A stretch of DNA of 63,736 nt from Bifidobacterium samirii (GCF_003952945.1 NZ_QXGK01000015.1:1-63736), one strand, 5' to 3'. Counted from the first letter of the stretch, positions 8,697 through 19,036 are shown. The notes: generated by a model not told the origin, from the sequence alone. A program made the numbers and translations.

Positions 8697-8836
8697 CGGC
8701 GATGAGCCGGCACGTTCCGCACGTTCCGGCACGTTCCGGCAACGGGCGGAACACGCCACGACATGAGATGGCGACCGTTTCGCCGCACAAGGCGAGTACA
8801 TTGGCAGAAAGCACGGATATGACGCAAGGGGGCTTC

Positions 8837-11800
8837 ATGCTGCACATATCGGAAACCGACGGCGACGATGCACTGGACCGGCTGATCGCACGCGCCGCGT
8901 CGGACATCGCCGCCGCGGACGACGCCGACGGACGCTTCGTCCTCATCACGCCGGCGCGACTGCGCCCGTATGCGGAACGGCGTACGCTCGCCCATCTGCG
9001 CGACCATCCCACCGGGCGGCCGGGCGTGACGGTCGAGGCGCATTCGTTCACGAGCATGGCCCGGTCGGTGGTCGGCAACCGGTACGACGGACGCTATGCG
9101 AAACCCATGGTGAGCACGTTCACGCTGCGCGCGTTCCTCGCGTCGCGCATGCGCCGCGACCAGCGGACGTTCCGGCAGGCGGGCGACACGTTCGGCTCGG
9201 CCAACCAGTTCGCCGCGCAGGTGGCCGAACTGATCGAGGCGGGCGTCCGCCCCGACGACATCGACCGTATGCCCGACGCGGACGAACGTCTGCACGCCCT
9301 GTCGAAGCTGCTCGGCCTGGTGTATGGCGAATTCGGCGAGTTCACGACGCCCGGCTCCAATGCGGGCGTCATCGTGCCGTGGGTCCGGGAGCACGGCCGT
9401 GGCCTGCACGTCTACCTGTACGGATTCGAGCGGCTGAGCGCCGACGAGATGCGGGTCGCGGCCGCGCTCGCCGAACACGCCGACTGCGTGCTCGCCGTGG
9501 AGACCGGATGCGTCCCCGACTACGTCGATGCGATCCGCCCCGCGACCGGCTCGGCGGATCCGTCGTCCCCGGCGTCCCGCGAGGCCGGCCATCCGACGGA
9601 CGGCACCCTTCCTCCCCTGCTGCATCCCGCCGCCGCTCCTCATGTCTACCGTGCCGTGGACGAATGCGACGAGGTACGTCAGGCCGCCGCCATGATCGCC
9701 GGCCTGCGCGACCGGGCCGCGCAGGCCGGCGAGCCGTTCTCCTACGGCGACGTCATGGTCACGACCCGCGATCTCGGATCGTACCGGGCGATGCTCGCGG
9801 ACGAATTCTCCTACCAAGGGATCCCGGTGAACGCGACCGCCCCGGCCACGCTGGCCGACCAGCCGCTCGCCCTGCTGCTGCTAGCGCTGCTCGACGAACG
9901 TCTCTACGCCGACGTTCCGGACGAGCGCGTCCTGATGCATGTGTTCCGCTCCCATCTGCTTCGCGGCGGCTACCGGTTCCGGAACCGTGACATGGACCGC
10001 GTCGCGGACGCGCTGGTCGAATCCGACCCGACGCGCGTCTGGGCGTGCGCGACCGGCTCCGACCGGCTCGACGACACGGTCCGCCGCATGAGATCGCTGA
10101 TCGATGAGGCGCGCCCGGCGTTCATGGGCGCCGACGGCGGCGAAGCGCGCACGGTGTGCGACGCGCTCGCCGACATGGTGCGCTTCCTCACCGATGTGGG
10201 CGTGAACCGGTCGTGGGCCGAGATCCTCGACGACGACGCGCGCGCCGCCGAGCCCGATGGCGAGCGTCTGCACCACGAGGCGCACAAGCGCCTGTTCGCG
10301 CAGACGCGCACGGTGTGGAATCTGGTGATGCGCGAGTTCGATGCGCTGGTCGAACGGTTCGGCGATGAGCCGTTCGCCGATTTCCGTCCGACGTTCCGGG
10401 CGAATCTGGAGACGTTGCTGGCGGAGCAGCCGGCGCAGGCGCAGTCGAGGGCGTCGAATGCGGTGGATGTGGTCGCGTTTCCGACGGCGATGCGCCCATA
10501 CCGGCATGTGTTCGTGCTGGGTGCGAGCGCCGCGCAGGTGCCGGCGGTTCCCGGCGAGACGGGCCTGTTGGACGAGTCGGAGCGGCTGGCGCTCGCCGAC
10601 TCGTTGGAACGGCAAGGCCGGCGGGTTGCGGCGGCGGGCCTGCGTGCGGGTACGGTGCAGGCGAAGGCGCGGCGTGAAGTGCTGGCGTTCGATCGTGTGG
10701 TGCGGTATGCGGGTTCGCTGACGTTCCTGTGTCCGCGGTCTGCGGGCGGGGCCGCGCAGGCGCTGTCGCCGTTCGTGGCCGACCTGCTGGCCGGGGCGGA
10801 CGGGGACGTCCGGTCCGTGGCGGGTGCCGCGGGCGTTGTGGATGCCGTGCCGACGATCGACGATCTGCCGGATGCGTCCGCGGCCGTGGCTCATCTGTTG
10901 ACGTTGTGCGACGTGGACCGGTTCCTGGATTCCGCGATCATGCTGGATCTATTCACGCGGCTTGAGAATTCGGACGATCCCGGTTCGCCGCGCGTGTTCG
11001 ATACGTCGGTGTCGGCGGTGCAGTCGTTCTATGGCAATCCGTTCGAGCTGTTCCTGTCCCGTGGTCTTCGGGTGAAGCCGTTGGAGCCGTTCGAGTTCGA
11101 TGCGGCGCTTCGGGGCAGTTTCTGTCATGCGGTGCTGGAGCGTGTCGTCGGCGTGCGGATCGCCGCGGCCCGGCTTGGTGGTCCGGCCGCCGTTCCCGCC
11201 GCGTACCGGGATGGCGGTGCGTTGAAGTCGGATGCAGCGCTGGTCGACCTGTTCTCCCGGCTGGATTTCCGTCCCGAGCCGATCGCGGGCGTCGATCTGC
11301 CGGCGACGACGCTGGTGGAGGAGGATCCCCGCTTCGCGATTCTCGCGTCCAGCCAACGCATGCGCGCCGTGCACGAGCAGCTGCGGCATACGCTGCGCGC
11401 GTTCCTGCGCCGCTTCGACCGGACGGTCGAAGCATGGCAGAAGGGCCTGCTGTATGAGGGCGGATCGGGAGAGTCCGGCAGGAAACGGTCCAAGGCGAAG
11501 TCGCCGGAGCCGCCGCTCGTCGACGTGCCGCTGGCCACGGAACGCCAGTACGGCGACATACGCGGCGTCCGCGCGGATTGGCCGGCGCTGACGGATGTCA
11601 TCGTCGGCGAGACGGCCGAGGATGAGGATGACGTCGAAGTGACCTTGCGCGTGCGCGGCAAGGTCGACCGCATCGACCGCATCGAACGGGACGGGCATGC
11701 GGGGTCGCTGGTGATCGACTACAAGTCGTCCGATCATGCGCTGTTCGGCTCGAGGAAGCAGGAGGGCACGCCCATATATTACGGGCATGAGCTGCAGCTG

Positions 11801-12421
11801 CTCACCTATGCGAGCGCCCTGGACGCATCCGGCGAGGATCTTCAGCCGCTTGCCGGCATGATGTTCCTGTCGTTCCGCGCCGAGTCCGACAATAAGGCCC
11901 GTCTTGCCGATCTGACGTCGGCCGGACCGTCGCAGGAGGATGCCGACCGGACCGTCGGCGACACCGGGCTGCGGCCGGCGGATCCGAAACCGTTGGATCT
12001 GGCATCGGCCGGCGCGCTCGTAGGACGGTGGTATCACCCCGGTCAGACGGCGCCTGGATTGCCCACGCGGCGGCTGACGGTCGAGGAGCTGGATCTGCTG
12101 CGCGACTTTGCGTGGCGCAGGATCGCCGACGCGTGCCAGTGCATCCTCTATGGGGTGATGCCGGTGCGCCCGTACCGGGAGATGACCGCCGATGGCGCTG
12201 AGGGCAAACACGACGGCATGAGGTTCAGCGACTATCCGGATGTGATGGCGTTGGATCTGCTGGACGAACGGGTCTGGTACAGGCAGCCTCCCGTATCGTT
12301 CGAGGAGCTGCTCGCCGCGGCGGAACGGCGACGCCGTGAGAGCGAGGACTGGGTGCTTCCCTTGTCCGGCGTTCCGTTCGCCGAGGACGACGTCACGATG
12401 GATCTGGAGGAGGAACTGTGA
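8837..12421 (+). CDS. AddB/RexB-type helicase-nuclease subunit
   Basis: A 1194-residue protein, the expected size for the AddB/RexB partner that works with AddA on double-strand DNA ends for recombinational repair. The C-terminal part has the PD-(D/E)XK (RecB-like) nuclease signature: a Cys-His-Ala-Val-Leu-Glu helix near residue 760, then Gly-Ser-Leu-Val-Ile-Asp-Tyr-Lys around 956-965. The N-terminus has no clear Walker A. The cysteines that hold the AddB iron-sulfur cluster in Bacillus are not in their usual context: the 'CPFRYF'-like site reads Tyr-Gly-Asn-Pro-Phe-Glu-Leu-Phe. That resembles cluster-less RexB proteins. Start: the ATG at 8837 has AAGGGGG six bases upstream; 8819 is an in-frame alternative. 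The stop overlaps the next start by four bases. Confidence 0.85.
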   Translation: MLHISETDGDDALDRLIARAASDIAAADDADGRFVLITPARLRPYAERRTLAHLRDHPTGRPGVTVEAHSFTSMARSVVGNRYDGRYAKPMVSTFTLRAFLASRMRRDQRTFRQAGDTFGSANQFAAQVAELIEAGVRPDDIDRMPDADERLHALSKLLGLVYGEFGEFTTPGSNAGVIVPWVREHGRGLHVYLYGFERLSADEMRVAAALAEHADCVLAVETGCVPDYVDAIRPATGSADPSSPASREAGHPTDGTLPPLLHPAAAPHVYRAVDECDEVRQAAAMIAGLRDRAAQAGEPFSYGDVMVTTRDLGSYRAMLADEFSYQGIPVNATAPATLADQPLALLLLALLDERLYADVPDERVLMHVFRSHLLRGGYRFRNRDMDRVADALVESDPTRVWACATGSDRLDDTVRRMRSLIDEARPAFMGADGGEARTVCDALADMVRFLTDVGVNRSWAEILDDDARAAEPDGERLHHEAHKRLFAQTRTVWNLVMREFDALVERFGDEPFADFRPTFRANLETLLAEQPAQAQSRASNAVDVVAFPTAMRPYRHVFVLGASAAQVPAVPGETGLLDESERLALADSLERQGRRVAAAGLRAGTVQAKARREVLAFDRVVRYAGSLTFLCPRSAGGAAQALSPFVADLLAGADGDVRSVAGAAGVVDAVPTIDDLPDASAAVAHLLTLCDVDRFLDSAIMLDLFTRLENSDDPGSPRVFDTSVSAVQSFYGNPFELFLSRGLRVKPLEPFEFDAALRGSFCHAVLERVVGVRIAAARLGGPAAVPAAYRDGGALKSDAALVDLFSRLDFRPEPIAGVDLPATTLVEEDPRFAILASSQRMRAVHEQLRHTLRAFLRRFDRTVEAWQKGLLYEGGSGESGRKRSKAKSPEPPLVDVPLATERQYGDIRGVRADWPALTDVIVGETAEDEDDVEVTLRVRGKVDRIDRIERDGHAGSLVIDYKSSDHALFGSRKQEGTPIYYGHELQLLTYASALDASGEDLQPLAGMMFLSFRAESDNKARLADLTSAGPSQEDADRTVGDTGLRPADPKPLDLASAGALVGRWYHPGQTAPGLPTRRLTVEELDLLRDFAWRRIADACQCILYGVMPVRPYREMTADGAEGKHDGMRFSDYPDVMALDLLDERVWYRQPPVSFEELLAAAERRRRESEDWVLPLSGVPFAEDDVTMDLEEEL

Positions 12422-15400
12422 ACGACAACCGGTATTTCATCAGCGCGTCGGCCGGCACCGGCAAGACGACGCGACTGCTGCAGGACGTGATGGCCGACCT
12501 GCTGGAACGCGCCCGCGGCGACGCGCATGCGTCCATCCGCGAATCGCTGATCGTCACGTTCACGATCGCCGCGGCCGCGGAACTGCGCGCCAAGCTCGCC
12601 CGCAACATCGACTTCGCCGTCGACTATGCGCGCTCGTACATGGACGGCGGCGAGCCGCTGCACGACGACCGGTATCTGATCGGCGGCGACGACGGCGATC
12701 TCGCCCGCATGATCGTACGGGATCCGCGACTGGCCGAGGCCGTGTTCGCGAAGGCGGCCGACGAGCTGCCGAGCACGCAGATCAGCACGATCGACGCGCT
12801 CGACAAGCACATCGTGGACCGTAACGCCGACACGCTCGGCATCGACCCGGGCTACCGGATCATGGCGGACGAGGCGATCCGCGCCGGCATGCAGCATGAG
12901 GTGCTCGACGCGATGTTCGAACGCTGGTACGATCCGTCCGATCCCGAGCATGACGCGTTCCTCGACCTGCTCGACAGCACGGGCGGCGCCGAGCATGACG
13001 GCATGCTCGCCGGCGAGATCCTGCGCCTGTACGATCTGGCGCAGACCAAGCCGAACGGCCTGGCATGGCTGGACGACCTGTCGGAACCGTACCGGGTGCG
13101 ATTCGACGGCAGGAGCCCGCTGCTCGGCGTCAGCTGGACGCTCGACGGCGTGATGGACGGCCTGTGCAGGCAAATCGAAGAGACGCGGCAACGGACCGCG
13201 GACACGCTCGCCGGACTCGGCGAGAAGCACCGCGATCCACGCGACGGCATGACGCTGCTGCTCTCCAGCCGCGCCTTCGCCCCCGTGTTCGCCGCGATCG
13301 ACGACGTGACCGACGCGTATCGGACCGGCTCGTGGGATGATGCGTTCCAAGCGCTCGACGCCGTCGACGCGGCCCTGGACGCCATCAGGGTCAAGCCGGG
13401 CACGAAACCCGAGGACAGGCAACTGTACAAGTTCGACGCCCGATACTTCGCGATCGTGGACGACCTGTTCCCGGACATCGTCAAAGGCACGGACGGCAAC
13501 AAGACCGCGATGGAGGCGCTGCAGGGCATCGTCAAGGGCCCGGTCGCCGACCTGCACGACGTGTTCGCGCAGCCGGCCGCGCGCATGGATGCGATCGACG
13601 CGCTCTTGGAGCGGCGCATCGACACACTGGTACGGCTGACGGGACTGTTCGAACAGGAGTACCGGGAGGCGAAGCGCCGCGCGGCCGTGCAGGAGTTCTC
13701 CGACATCGCGCATCTGGCCCTCAAGGCGTTGGAGCGCGACGACGTGCGCCGGCGCGTCACCGCGCAATGGCGGTACGTATACGTGGACGAATGCCAGGAC
13801 AACAACGCGTTGCAGAACCGGTTCATCGACTTGGTCGGCCGGGACGCCGCGAAGGTGACGATGGTGGGCGACGTCAAGCAGAGCATCTACGGGTTCCGCT
13901 ACGCGCAGCCCGAGGAGTTCCGGCGCAGAAGCCGCGAGGTGTCGGACGAGCACCGGTCCACGCTGGTGCGGAACCATCGCTCGGTTCCCGAGATCCTCGT
14001 CTTCGTCAACACGGTGTTCGACCACCTCATGCGCAAGGACATGGGCGGCGCCGACTATCGGCAGGACCGGTTCCGCATCCCCGCCGCACCGGAACGGTTC
14101 GACGCGACGGCCGTGGAGCTGCTGGTGCGCGATACCGGCGCAGGCAAGGACGGGAACAAGGGCGACGGGGAATCCGACGGCGGCGCGGCCCCGTCCGCCG
14201 GCGCCGGAACGACGGCACTGCCGCGCATCACGCCGGACCAGCAGCAGGCCGATATGATCGTCCGCCGCATCCGAGCCCTGCACGACGAGGAAGGCTACCG
14301 GTACGGCGACATCGCGGTGCTGGAACGCAGCACGAAGCTGTTCGGCGACCTCCACGCCGCGCTGGTCGAGGCCGGCATCGACGTGGAGGTCAACGGCGTG
14401 GGCGACTTCTACGCGAAGCCCGAGATCATGGTCGCACTGGACTGGCTGCGCGCGATCGACAACCCGCACCGGGACGTGCCGCTGGTCGCGCTGATGCGCG
14501 CGCACGGCATCCCCGACAACGTCCTAGCGGCGATGCGTCTACTGGGCGACGGCGGATACTACGGCCTCCTGTACCGGATCGCACGCCCGTCGGAGCGTTT
14601 CCCGCTGCCGTCGCCGCTGCCCGCCGCCCTGGCCGGGCACATCGGCACGCTGCGGGCGCTGCTCGACCAGTTGGAATCGCTGCGGTCGTTCGCCGCGACG
14701 CATCCGGTCGACGCGCTGCTGTGGCGCATCTACACGCAGACCGGATGGTACGACTACTGCGGCGGACTGCCGGACGGCCGCCGCCGTCAGGCGAACCTCG
14801 CCCAGCTGTGCGTCAAGGCGCGCGCGGCCTCCGATACCGGAGATCGCGGCATCCCCGCGTTCCTCCGGGCCGTCGACCGGTGGCAGGCCAACGACGACAA
14901 GGACGTGCGCGCGGAGGCGACGACGCTCGCCACCGGCGACGCGGTGCATCTGACCACGATCCACAAGGCCAAGGGCCTGCAGTGGAAGGTCGTGATCCTC
15001 GCCGACGCGACCTCGGCGTCGTTCAACGAAGGCAACCTGCCGCGGTTCGTGACCGTGCCCAGGCCCGGCGACCCGGACCATGGCGTCGCCGCCTGTCGGC
15101 TCGCCTCCGACCATGCGGGCAGCGCGATGGACACGTTCCAGCGCCGGCATCTGGCCTCGCTGGCGAAACGGCAGAGCGTCGACGAGCAGCTGCGCCTGCT
15201 GTACGTGGCGCTCACCCGCCCCGAACGACGGCTCATCGTCGCCGGCACCTGCCAGAAAGGGTTCGACGCCGTACTGGAGGGAACCCATGTGGAGCGGGTG
15301 CGCGACGACGGCGCCATGAGCACGCGCGACATCCTCGACGCCCCCACGTACATGAACTGGATCCTTAAGGCGCTGCTGACGGCCGCCCACCACGGCGACA

Positions 15401-16518
15401 CGCAGGATCTGCAGGGCGTGAAGTCAGCGGACGGCCTCATCGCGATACCCGACGGACTGGCCGAGGACACGGACGCCGGCGACATCCCCGGCCGCGTCAT
15501 CCGCAGGTGGGACGACGCCGGTCCTGCCGTCATGCGCATCCTGCCGGGCGACGACGCGTTGGCCGACGGTCTCGTGATGCAACGTCCGTCGCCGGACGGA
15601 TTCCTGTCGGTCGATGAGCGTGTGCCGGACGCGTCGCGCCGCCCGCTGACGCTCAACGCGTCGGGCATCCGCAGCTGGGCGCAGGCCGTCGGAGCCGGCG
15701 ATTCGGACGATCCGGACGCAGCCGCCGACGCGATCGCCGACGACGACGCGGCCGGCGCATCCGACGCCGTCGCCCCCGGGGTCCGTCCCGACGCGGACGA
15801 GCGGTCGTGGCGGTTCGCCGCCTACCCGCTGCCGTCGTTCCTCACCGGGCATGGTGCGGGCCCGTCCGCGGCCGAGATCGGCACGAGCGTGCACAACGTG
15901 CTCGAACAGTTCGACTGGTCCACTCCGACGGATGCGCGCTTGTGCGCCGCGCAGCTGCTCACGGTGCTGCACCGGCTCGCCGACTCCCGGATCATCGCCG
16001 AGCCGGTCGCCCGCCGGATCGAGGAGGGGCCGCTGTTCGACGCGATGATGTGGTTCGTGTGCGCCGGCGGCGACGGGTCCGCCGCCCCCGCGGCCGACGG
16101 CGGCGTGCGGACGCTGGCCGACGGCATCCGCGCGCATCGCGGACGACTGTTCCGCGAAGCCCCGTTCTCGCTGCTGCTCGACGACGACGGGCTGCGTGCC
16201 ATCGCATCCGGCGGCGCATCCCGCCCGGCGCATACCGGGGACGACGGCGACGGCATCGTCGTGCGCGGCGTCATCGACGGCTACTACGTGGACGACGCGA
16301 CGCGCACCATCGTGCTGTTCGACTACAAGACCGACGCGATGCGCGACGACGAACGCGACGATCCCGCATCGTGGTGCCGACGCCTGCGCGACGATTACAT
16401 CGGCCAGCAGGCGCTGTACGCCGAGGCGCTGGAACGGCTCTACCCGGGGTATACGGTCACGCAGCGCTGGCTGGTCGGACTCGCCGGCCGGCGTCTCATC
16501 GACGTGACTCCGCACTGA
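12418..16518 (+). CDS. AddA/RexA-type UvrD-family helicase-nuclease
   Basis: A 1366-residue superfamily 1 helicase. Walker A is Ser-Ala-Gly-Thr-Gly-Lys-Thr-Thr near residues 11-18. Motif II, Val-Asp-Glu-Cys-Gln-Asp, lies around 457-462, with Cys in place of the usual Phe or Tyr. Motif III has a Gly-Asp-x-Lys-Gln-Ser-Ile-Tyr-x-Phe-Arg core, motif V is Thr-Ile-His-Lys-Ala-Lys-Gly-Leu and motif VI is Tyr-Val-Ala-Leu-Thr-Arg. A C-terminal nuclease signature, Phe-Asp-Tyr-Lys-Thr, sits near 1301. It starts with GTG overlapping the AddB stop (GTGA), so the two subunits are coupled. Together they unwind and resect broken DNA ends. No Chi-site information can be read. Confidence 0.9.
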   Translation: MNDNRYFISASAGTGKTTRLLQDVMADLLERARGDAHASIRESLIVTFTIAAAAELRAKLARNIDFAVDYARSYMDGGEPLHDDRYLIGGDDGDLARMIVRDPRLAEAVFAKAADELPSTQISTIDALDKHIVDRNADTLGIDPGYRIMADEAIRAGMQHEVLDAMFERWYDPSDPEHDAFLDLLDSTGGAEHDGMLAGEILRLYDLAQTKPNGLAWLDDLSEPYRVRFDGRSPLLGVSWTLDGVMDGLCRQIEETRQRTADTLAGLGEKHRDPRDGMTLLLSSRAFAPVFAAIDDVTDAYRTGSWDDAFQALDAVDAALDAIRVKPGTKPEDRQLYKFDARYFAIVDDLFPDIVKGTDGNKTAMEALQGIVKGPVADLHDVFAQPAARMDAIDALLERRIDTLVRLTGLFEQEYREAKRRAAVQEFSDIAHLALKALERDDVRRRVTAQWRYVYVDECQDNNALQNRFIDLVGRDAAKVTMVGDVKQSIYGFRYAQPEEFRRRSREVSDEHRSTLVRNHRSVPEILVFVNTVFDHLMRKDMGGADYRQDRFRIPAAPERFDATAVELLVRDTGAGKDGNKGDGESDGGAAPSAGAGTTALPRITPDQQQADMIVRRIRALHDEEGYRYGDIAVLERSTKLFGDLHAALVEAGIDVEVNGVGDFYAKPEIMVALDWLRAIDNPHRDVPLVALMRAHGIPDNVLAAMRLLGDGGYYGLLYRIARPSERFPLPSPLPAALAGHIGTLRALLDQLESLRSFAATHPVDALLWRIYTQTGWYDYCGGLPDGRRRQANLAQLCVKARAASDTGDRGIPAFLRAVDRWQANDDKDVRAEATTLATGDAVHLTTIHKAKGLQWKVVILADATSASFNEGNLPRFVTVPRPGDPDHGVAACRLASDHAGSAMDTFQRRHLASLAKRQSVDEQLRLLYVALTRPERRLIVAGTCQKGFDAVLEGTHVERVRDDGAMSTRDILDAPTYMNWILKALLTAAHHGDTQDLQGVKSADGLIAIPDGLAEDTDAGDIPGRVIRRWDDAGPAVMRILPGDDALADGLVMQRPSPDGFLSVDERVPDASRRPLTLNASGIRSWAQAVGAGDSDDPDAAADAIADDDAAGASDAVAPGVRPDADERSWRFAAYPLPSFLTGHGAGPSAAEIGTSVHNVLEQFDWSTPTDARLCAAQLLTVLHRLADSRIIAEPVARRIEEGPLFDAMMWFVCAGGDGSAAPAADGGVRTLADGIRAHRGRLFREAPFSLLLDDDGLRAIASGGASRPAHTGDDGDGIVVRGVIDGYYVDDATRTIVLFDYKTDAMRDDERDDPASWCRRLRDDYIGQQALYAEALERLYPGYTVTQRWLVGLAGRRLIDVTPH

Positions 16519-16525
16519 CGGACGA

Positions 16526-16557
16526 CGGGCGGACCACATCCCCATGCGATCCGCCCG
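16526..16557 (+). terminator. Hairpin after the AddA gene
   Basis: Arms CGGGCGGA (16526-16533) and TCCGCCCG (16550-16557) with a 16-base loop start eight bases after the stop. There is no T-run. The converging minus-strand gene ends at 16595, so it may serve both. Confidence 0.5.
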
Positions 16558-16594
16558 CCCACCAGAGCGGCATCCCCGCCTTCGGACCACGCCC

Positions 16595-18214
16595 TCACCG
16601 TTTCCCGGTGCGTGTCGTGTAGTTCTCCAAGTGCCGGCCGACGGCGCGGATCACGATATGCCGGTCGTCGGGGTTCCACGCGAAGTAGATGCGCAGCGAC
16701 GACTCGTCCTCCTTGTTCCCGATGCGCAGGTGCGGTTCGGCGGTAAGCCGACGCCCGCCGTCGTCGATCTCCCGGATGCGCATGTAGGAGGCGTCGTTGT
16801 GGGTCTGCGGGCCTTCGTTCTCGGCGAGCTCGAACCCGCCCACGGACGGGTCGGCACGGAACAGCGTGCCCGGGTTGCCTCGCCCGGGCTCCCCCGCGTA
16901 CACGTCGTATGCGACCGTGCACGCCAGATGCATGCCTTGCCAGACCAGCGCCGGCTTGGTGATGCACTCGCGCAGCGTGCGCCATGCGCTCTCGTGGATG
17001 CGAATGCGGTCCGGGTAGAGCGCCGCGAACAGGCGTACGATCGCCTCGGCGTTCCGCCCGTTGAGGTTGCGGCTGTTCGTCGCGAGCATCTGCGGCAGGT
17101 CGGCGGGGATGCGCGAACGTACCTCGTCCAGGATGGAGGCCGTGTCCGTGTCCGCGTTCTTCCGGGCCGCGTCGAGCGCGCGCGTGAGCCGTTCGACCGT
17201 GTGGTTCAGTTCCGCGTTCCGATGCGCCAGATCGTCGTTGCCTTCCTCCAGTCGCCGGTTCTCCGCCATCAGGTCCGTGTTGTCGGCGAGCGCCATGTGC
17301 AGCAGGTCGTCGCGGTCGGATGCCGCGGTGTCGGCGGTGTCGCCGACGCCGTCGGTGTCGTGTCTGCCGGTGTCTGCGACGGCAGGCGTGCCTTCCGTAT
17401 TCGTTCCGTTCGTCCGATTCGTCCGATTCGTGCCGGCTGTCGCGGCCGTGTCCGCGGCGCCGTCGGCGTCGCCCGTATCCGTCCGCGCGTTGAGTCGTTC
17501 GCGTACCGCGGCGAGCTGGGCGGTCAGGTCGGCGGCGCGGCGGCGTTCGTCGGCGAGGTTTCTGCGCAGTTTCCGGTTCGCCTGTTCGAGGCCGTCGATG
17601 CTGACGGCGAGTCGTCCGCGTTCGTCGTCGAAGCGTTTGGCTGCGGCGTCGTGGCGTTCGCGGTCGTGTTCCGCCTGTCGGCGCTGTTCGGCGAGCGCAT
17701 GGTCCTTGTCGCGCAGTCGTCGTTCGGTCTTGTCGGCGTGGGCCTGTGCGGCGGCGGTGCGGCGTTCGGCTGCGGCGAGCTTGGCGAGCGCCGTCTCGTG
17801 GTCCTGGATGGCGGCGATGGTGTCGACGGTCGGGTCGTCTGCGGCGTTGGCGTCATCGGCTGCGGTGTCGTCCACGAGTGCGGCGAGCAGTCCGATCGCC
17901 GGGTCGTGTCTGTCGGCCGGCGCGGTTGCGGCATCGGCCTGCGTGCCGGTGTCGCCGGTCCGTGTACCGGTGCCGGCGGCGGCGCGGCACGCGGCGATCT
18001 GCGTGCCGGTGATGGTGTGGTGGCGGCCGAGTTCGTGTGCGGCGGCGCGCATGCGCACGGGGTCGTCGTCGGCGTCGATGCCTTGGTCGGCGAGCGCCGG
18101 CCGGGGTGCGTAGATGCGGATGCTGTCCTGTCGTGGCGATGATCCGGGCAGGTGCGTGTCGAAGGTGCGTCGGATGGCCTGCATGGCGCGGCGGCTGTCG
18201 GGGGTGCAGATCAT
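16595..18214 (-). CDS. Coiled-coil protein, C-terminal part of a frameshifted gene
   Basis: 539 residues are open from the first ATG of this frame, but the coding sense continues upstream of it: reading back gives Asp-Asp-Leu-Trp-His-Ile-Val and Phe-Pro-Val-Ala-Val-Ile-Gly-Leu-Asp before an in-frame TAG, without a start codon. The ORF has two heptad-rich coiled-coil stretches (about 130-245 and 300-355, Ala/Arg/Glu/Asp rich). Its C-terminal domain ends in Arg-Ile-Tyr-Phe-Ala-Trp, then Gly-Arg-His-Leu-Glu-Asn-Tyr, reminiscent of the last strands of RelE/ParE-fold toxins; this resemblance is a guess. The missing N-terminus lies in another frame (18386-18890). Convergent with the AddA gene. Confidence 0.5.
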   Translation of the reverse strand: MICTPDSRRAMQAIRRTFDTHLPGSSPRQDSIRIYAPRPALADQGIDADDDPVRMRAAAHELGRHHTITGTQIAACRAAAGTGTRTGDTGTQADAATAPADRHDPAIGLLAALVDDTAADDANAADDPTVDTIAAIQDHETALAKLAAAERRTAAAQAHADKTERRLRDKDHALAEQRRQAEHDRERHDAAAKRFDDERGRLAVSIDGLEQANRKLRRNLADERRRAADLTAQLAAVRERLNARTDTGDADGAADTAATAGTNRTNRTNGTNTEGTPAVADTGRHDTDGVGDTADTAASDRDDLLHMALADNTDLMAENRRLEEGNDDLAHRNAELNHTVERLTRALDAARKNADTDTASILDEVRSRIPADLPQMLATNSRNLNGRNAEAIVRLFAALYPDRIRIHESAWRTLRECITKPALVWQGMHLACTVAYDVYAGEPGRGNPGTLFRADPSVGGFELAENEGPQTHNDASYMRIREIDDGGRRLTAEPHLRIGNKEDESSLRIYFAWNPDDRHIVIRAVGRHLENYTTRTGKR

Positions 18215-18385
18215 GACGTCGGGGAAGAGCGTGGCGTGGAGGGCGTGCGGGTCGATGAGGGGCGTGCCGTCGGCGGCGTCCAGTCCGATGACGGCGACCG
18301 GGAAGTCGCGGCGCCGGTCGGCGACGATGTGCCACAGGTCGTCGGCGTCGATGGTGCGGATGGCGGTGTCCGTGTCGTCGTGCGG

Positions 18386-18890
18386 CGCGGCCGGTGAGGG
18401 CGATGTCGGTGCGTCGGATGCGCGGCAGCGGCCGCAGTCCGCCGCCGTGGCCTTGGCCGTCGTCGGCGGCGTCTTCGGCGACTATGGTGCGTTCCTCGAT
18501 GCGGCACGCCCATTGGATGGTGTGTCCGTCGTCGTCGCGGATGCGCCGGTCCTCGCCGCGCACCTGTACGCGCGTGCGGCCCGTCGCGTCTCCGACGGTG
18601 AACGACGGCATCGGCTTGTCGCCGCGCCGCCATGCGGTCCAGAGCCGCCGCGCCCATGGCGATGGGGTGCCGTCCTCCGGTTTCCATCCGCGTTCCGTAC
18701 CGTCGTAGGCGGTCTGCAGCCAGTCGTGCACGCATCGCGCGATGGTGTCGATCGTGCCGTCGATGCCGTCGGCGGCGTCCGGGCCGCAGTCGTGTCCGGT
18801 CCGTCCGGTGCGACCGGTGCGACCGGGGTCGTCGGGATTGTGGCGTACGGAGAAGCGCGCCCGGTAGATGGTCATGAATTCGCGGCGCAT
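18386..18890 (-). pseudogene. N-terminal part of the same coiled-coil gene, out of frame
   Basis: This part opens at an ATG (18890) with GGGAGG seven bases upstream and reads about 168 residues that look like real protein (Thr-Ile-Tyr-Arg-Ala-Arg-Phe, then a stretch holding Trp-Leu-Gln-Thr-Ala-Tyr). Near 18386 it degenerates into Arg/His/Pro-rich sequence typical of a wrong frame, while the adjacent frame begins to read sensibly. One base lost or gained there would join both parts into a protein of about 765 residues. No slippery heptamer is visible, so a sequencing error or true inactivation is more likely than programmed frameshifting. Confidence 0.55.
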
Positions 18891-19036
18891 AGGCGTCCTC
18901 CCTGCCTGCCGGCGGTTCCGTCGACGTTGGTGCTGCTGACGATGGTCCCGCCGGCGTTGGACACGCCGTCGTGCGTCGCGCATGATGGGCCTCCGTCGGC
19001 GTCCGCCGAGGCATTGCGGCGGACCGCGCGAAGGCG

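Noticed and set aside
18380-18400. Programmed ribosomal frameshift
   Set aside because: No slippery run or stop-codon context is visible; the local sequence is a mixed GC stretch.
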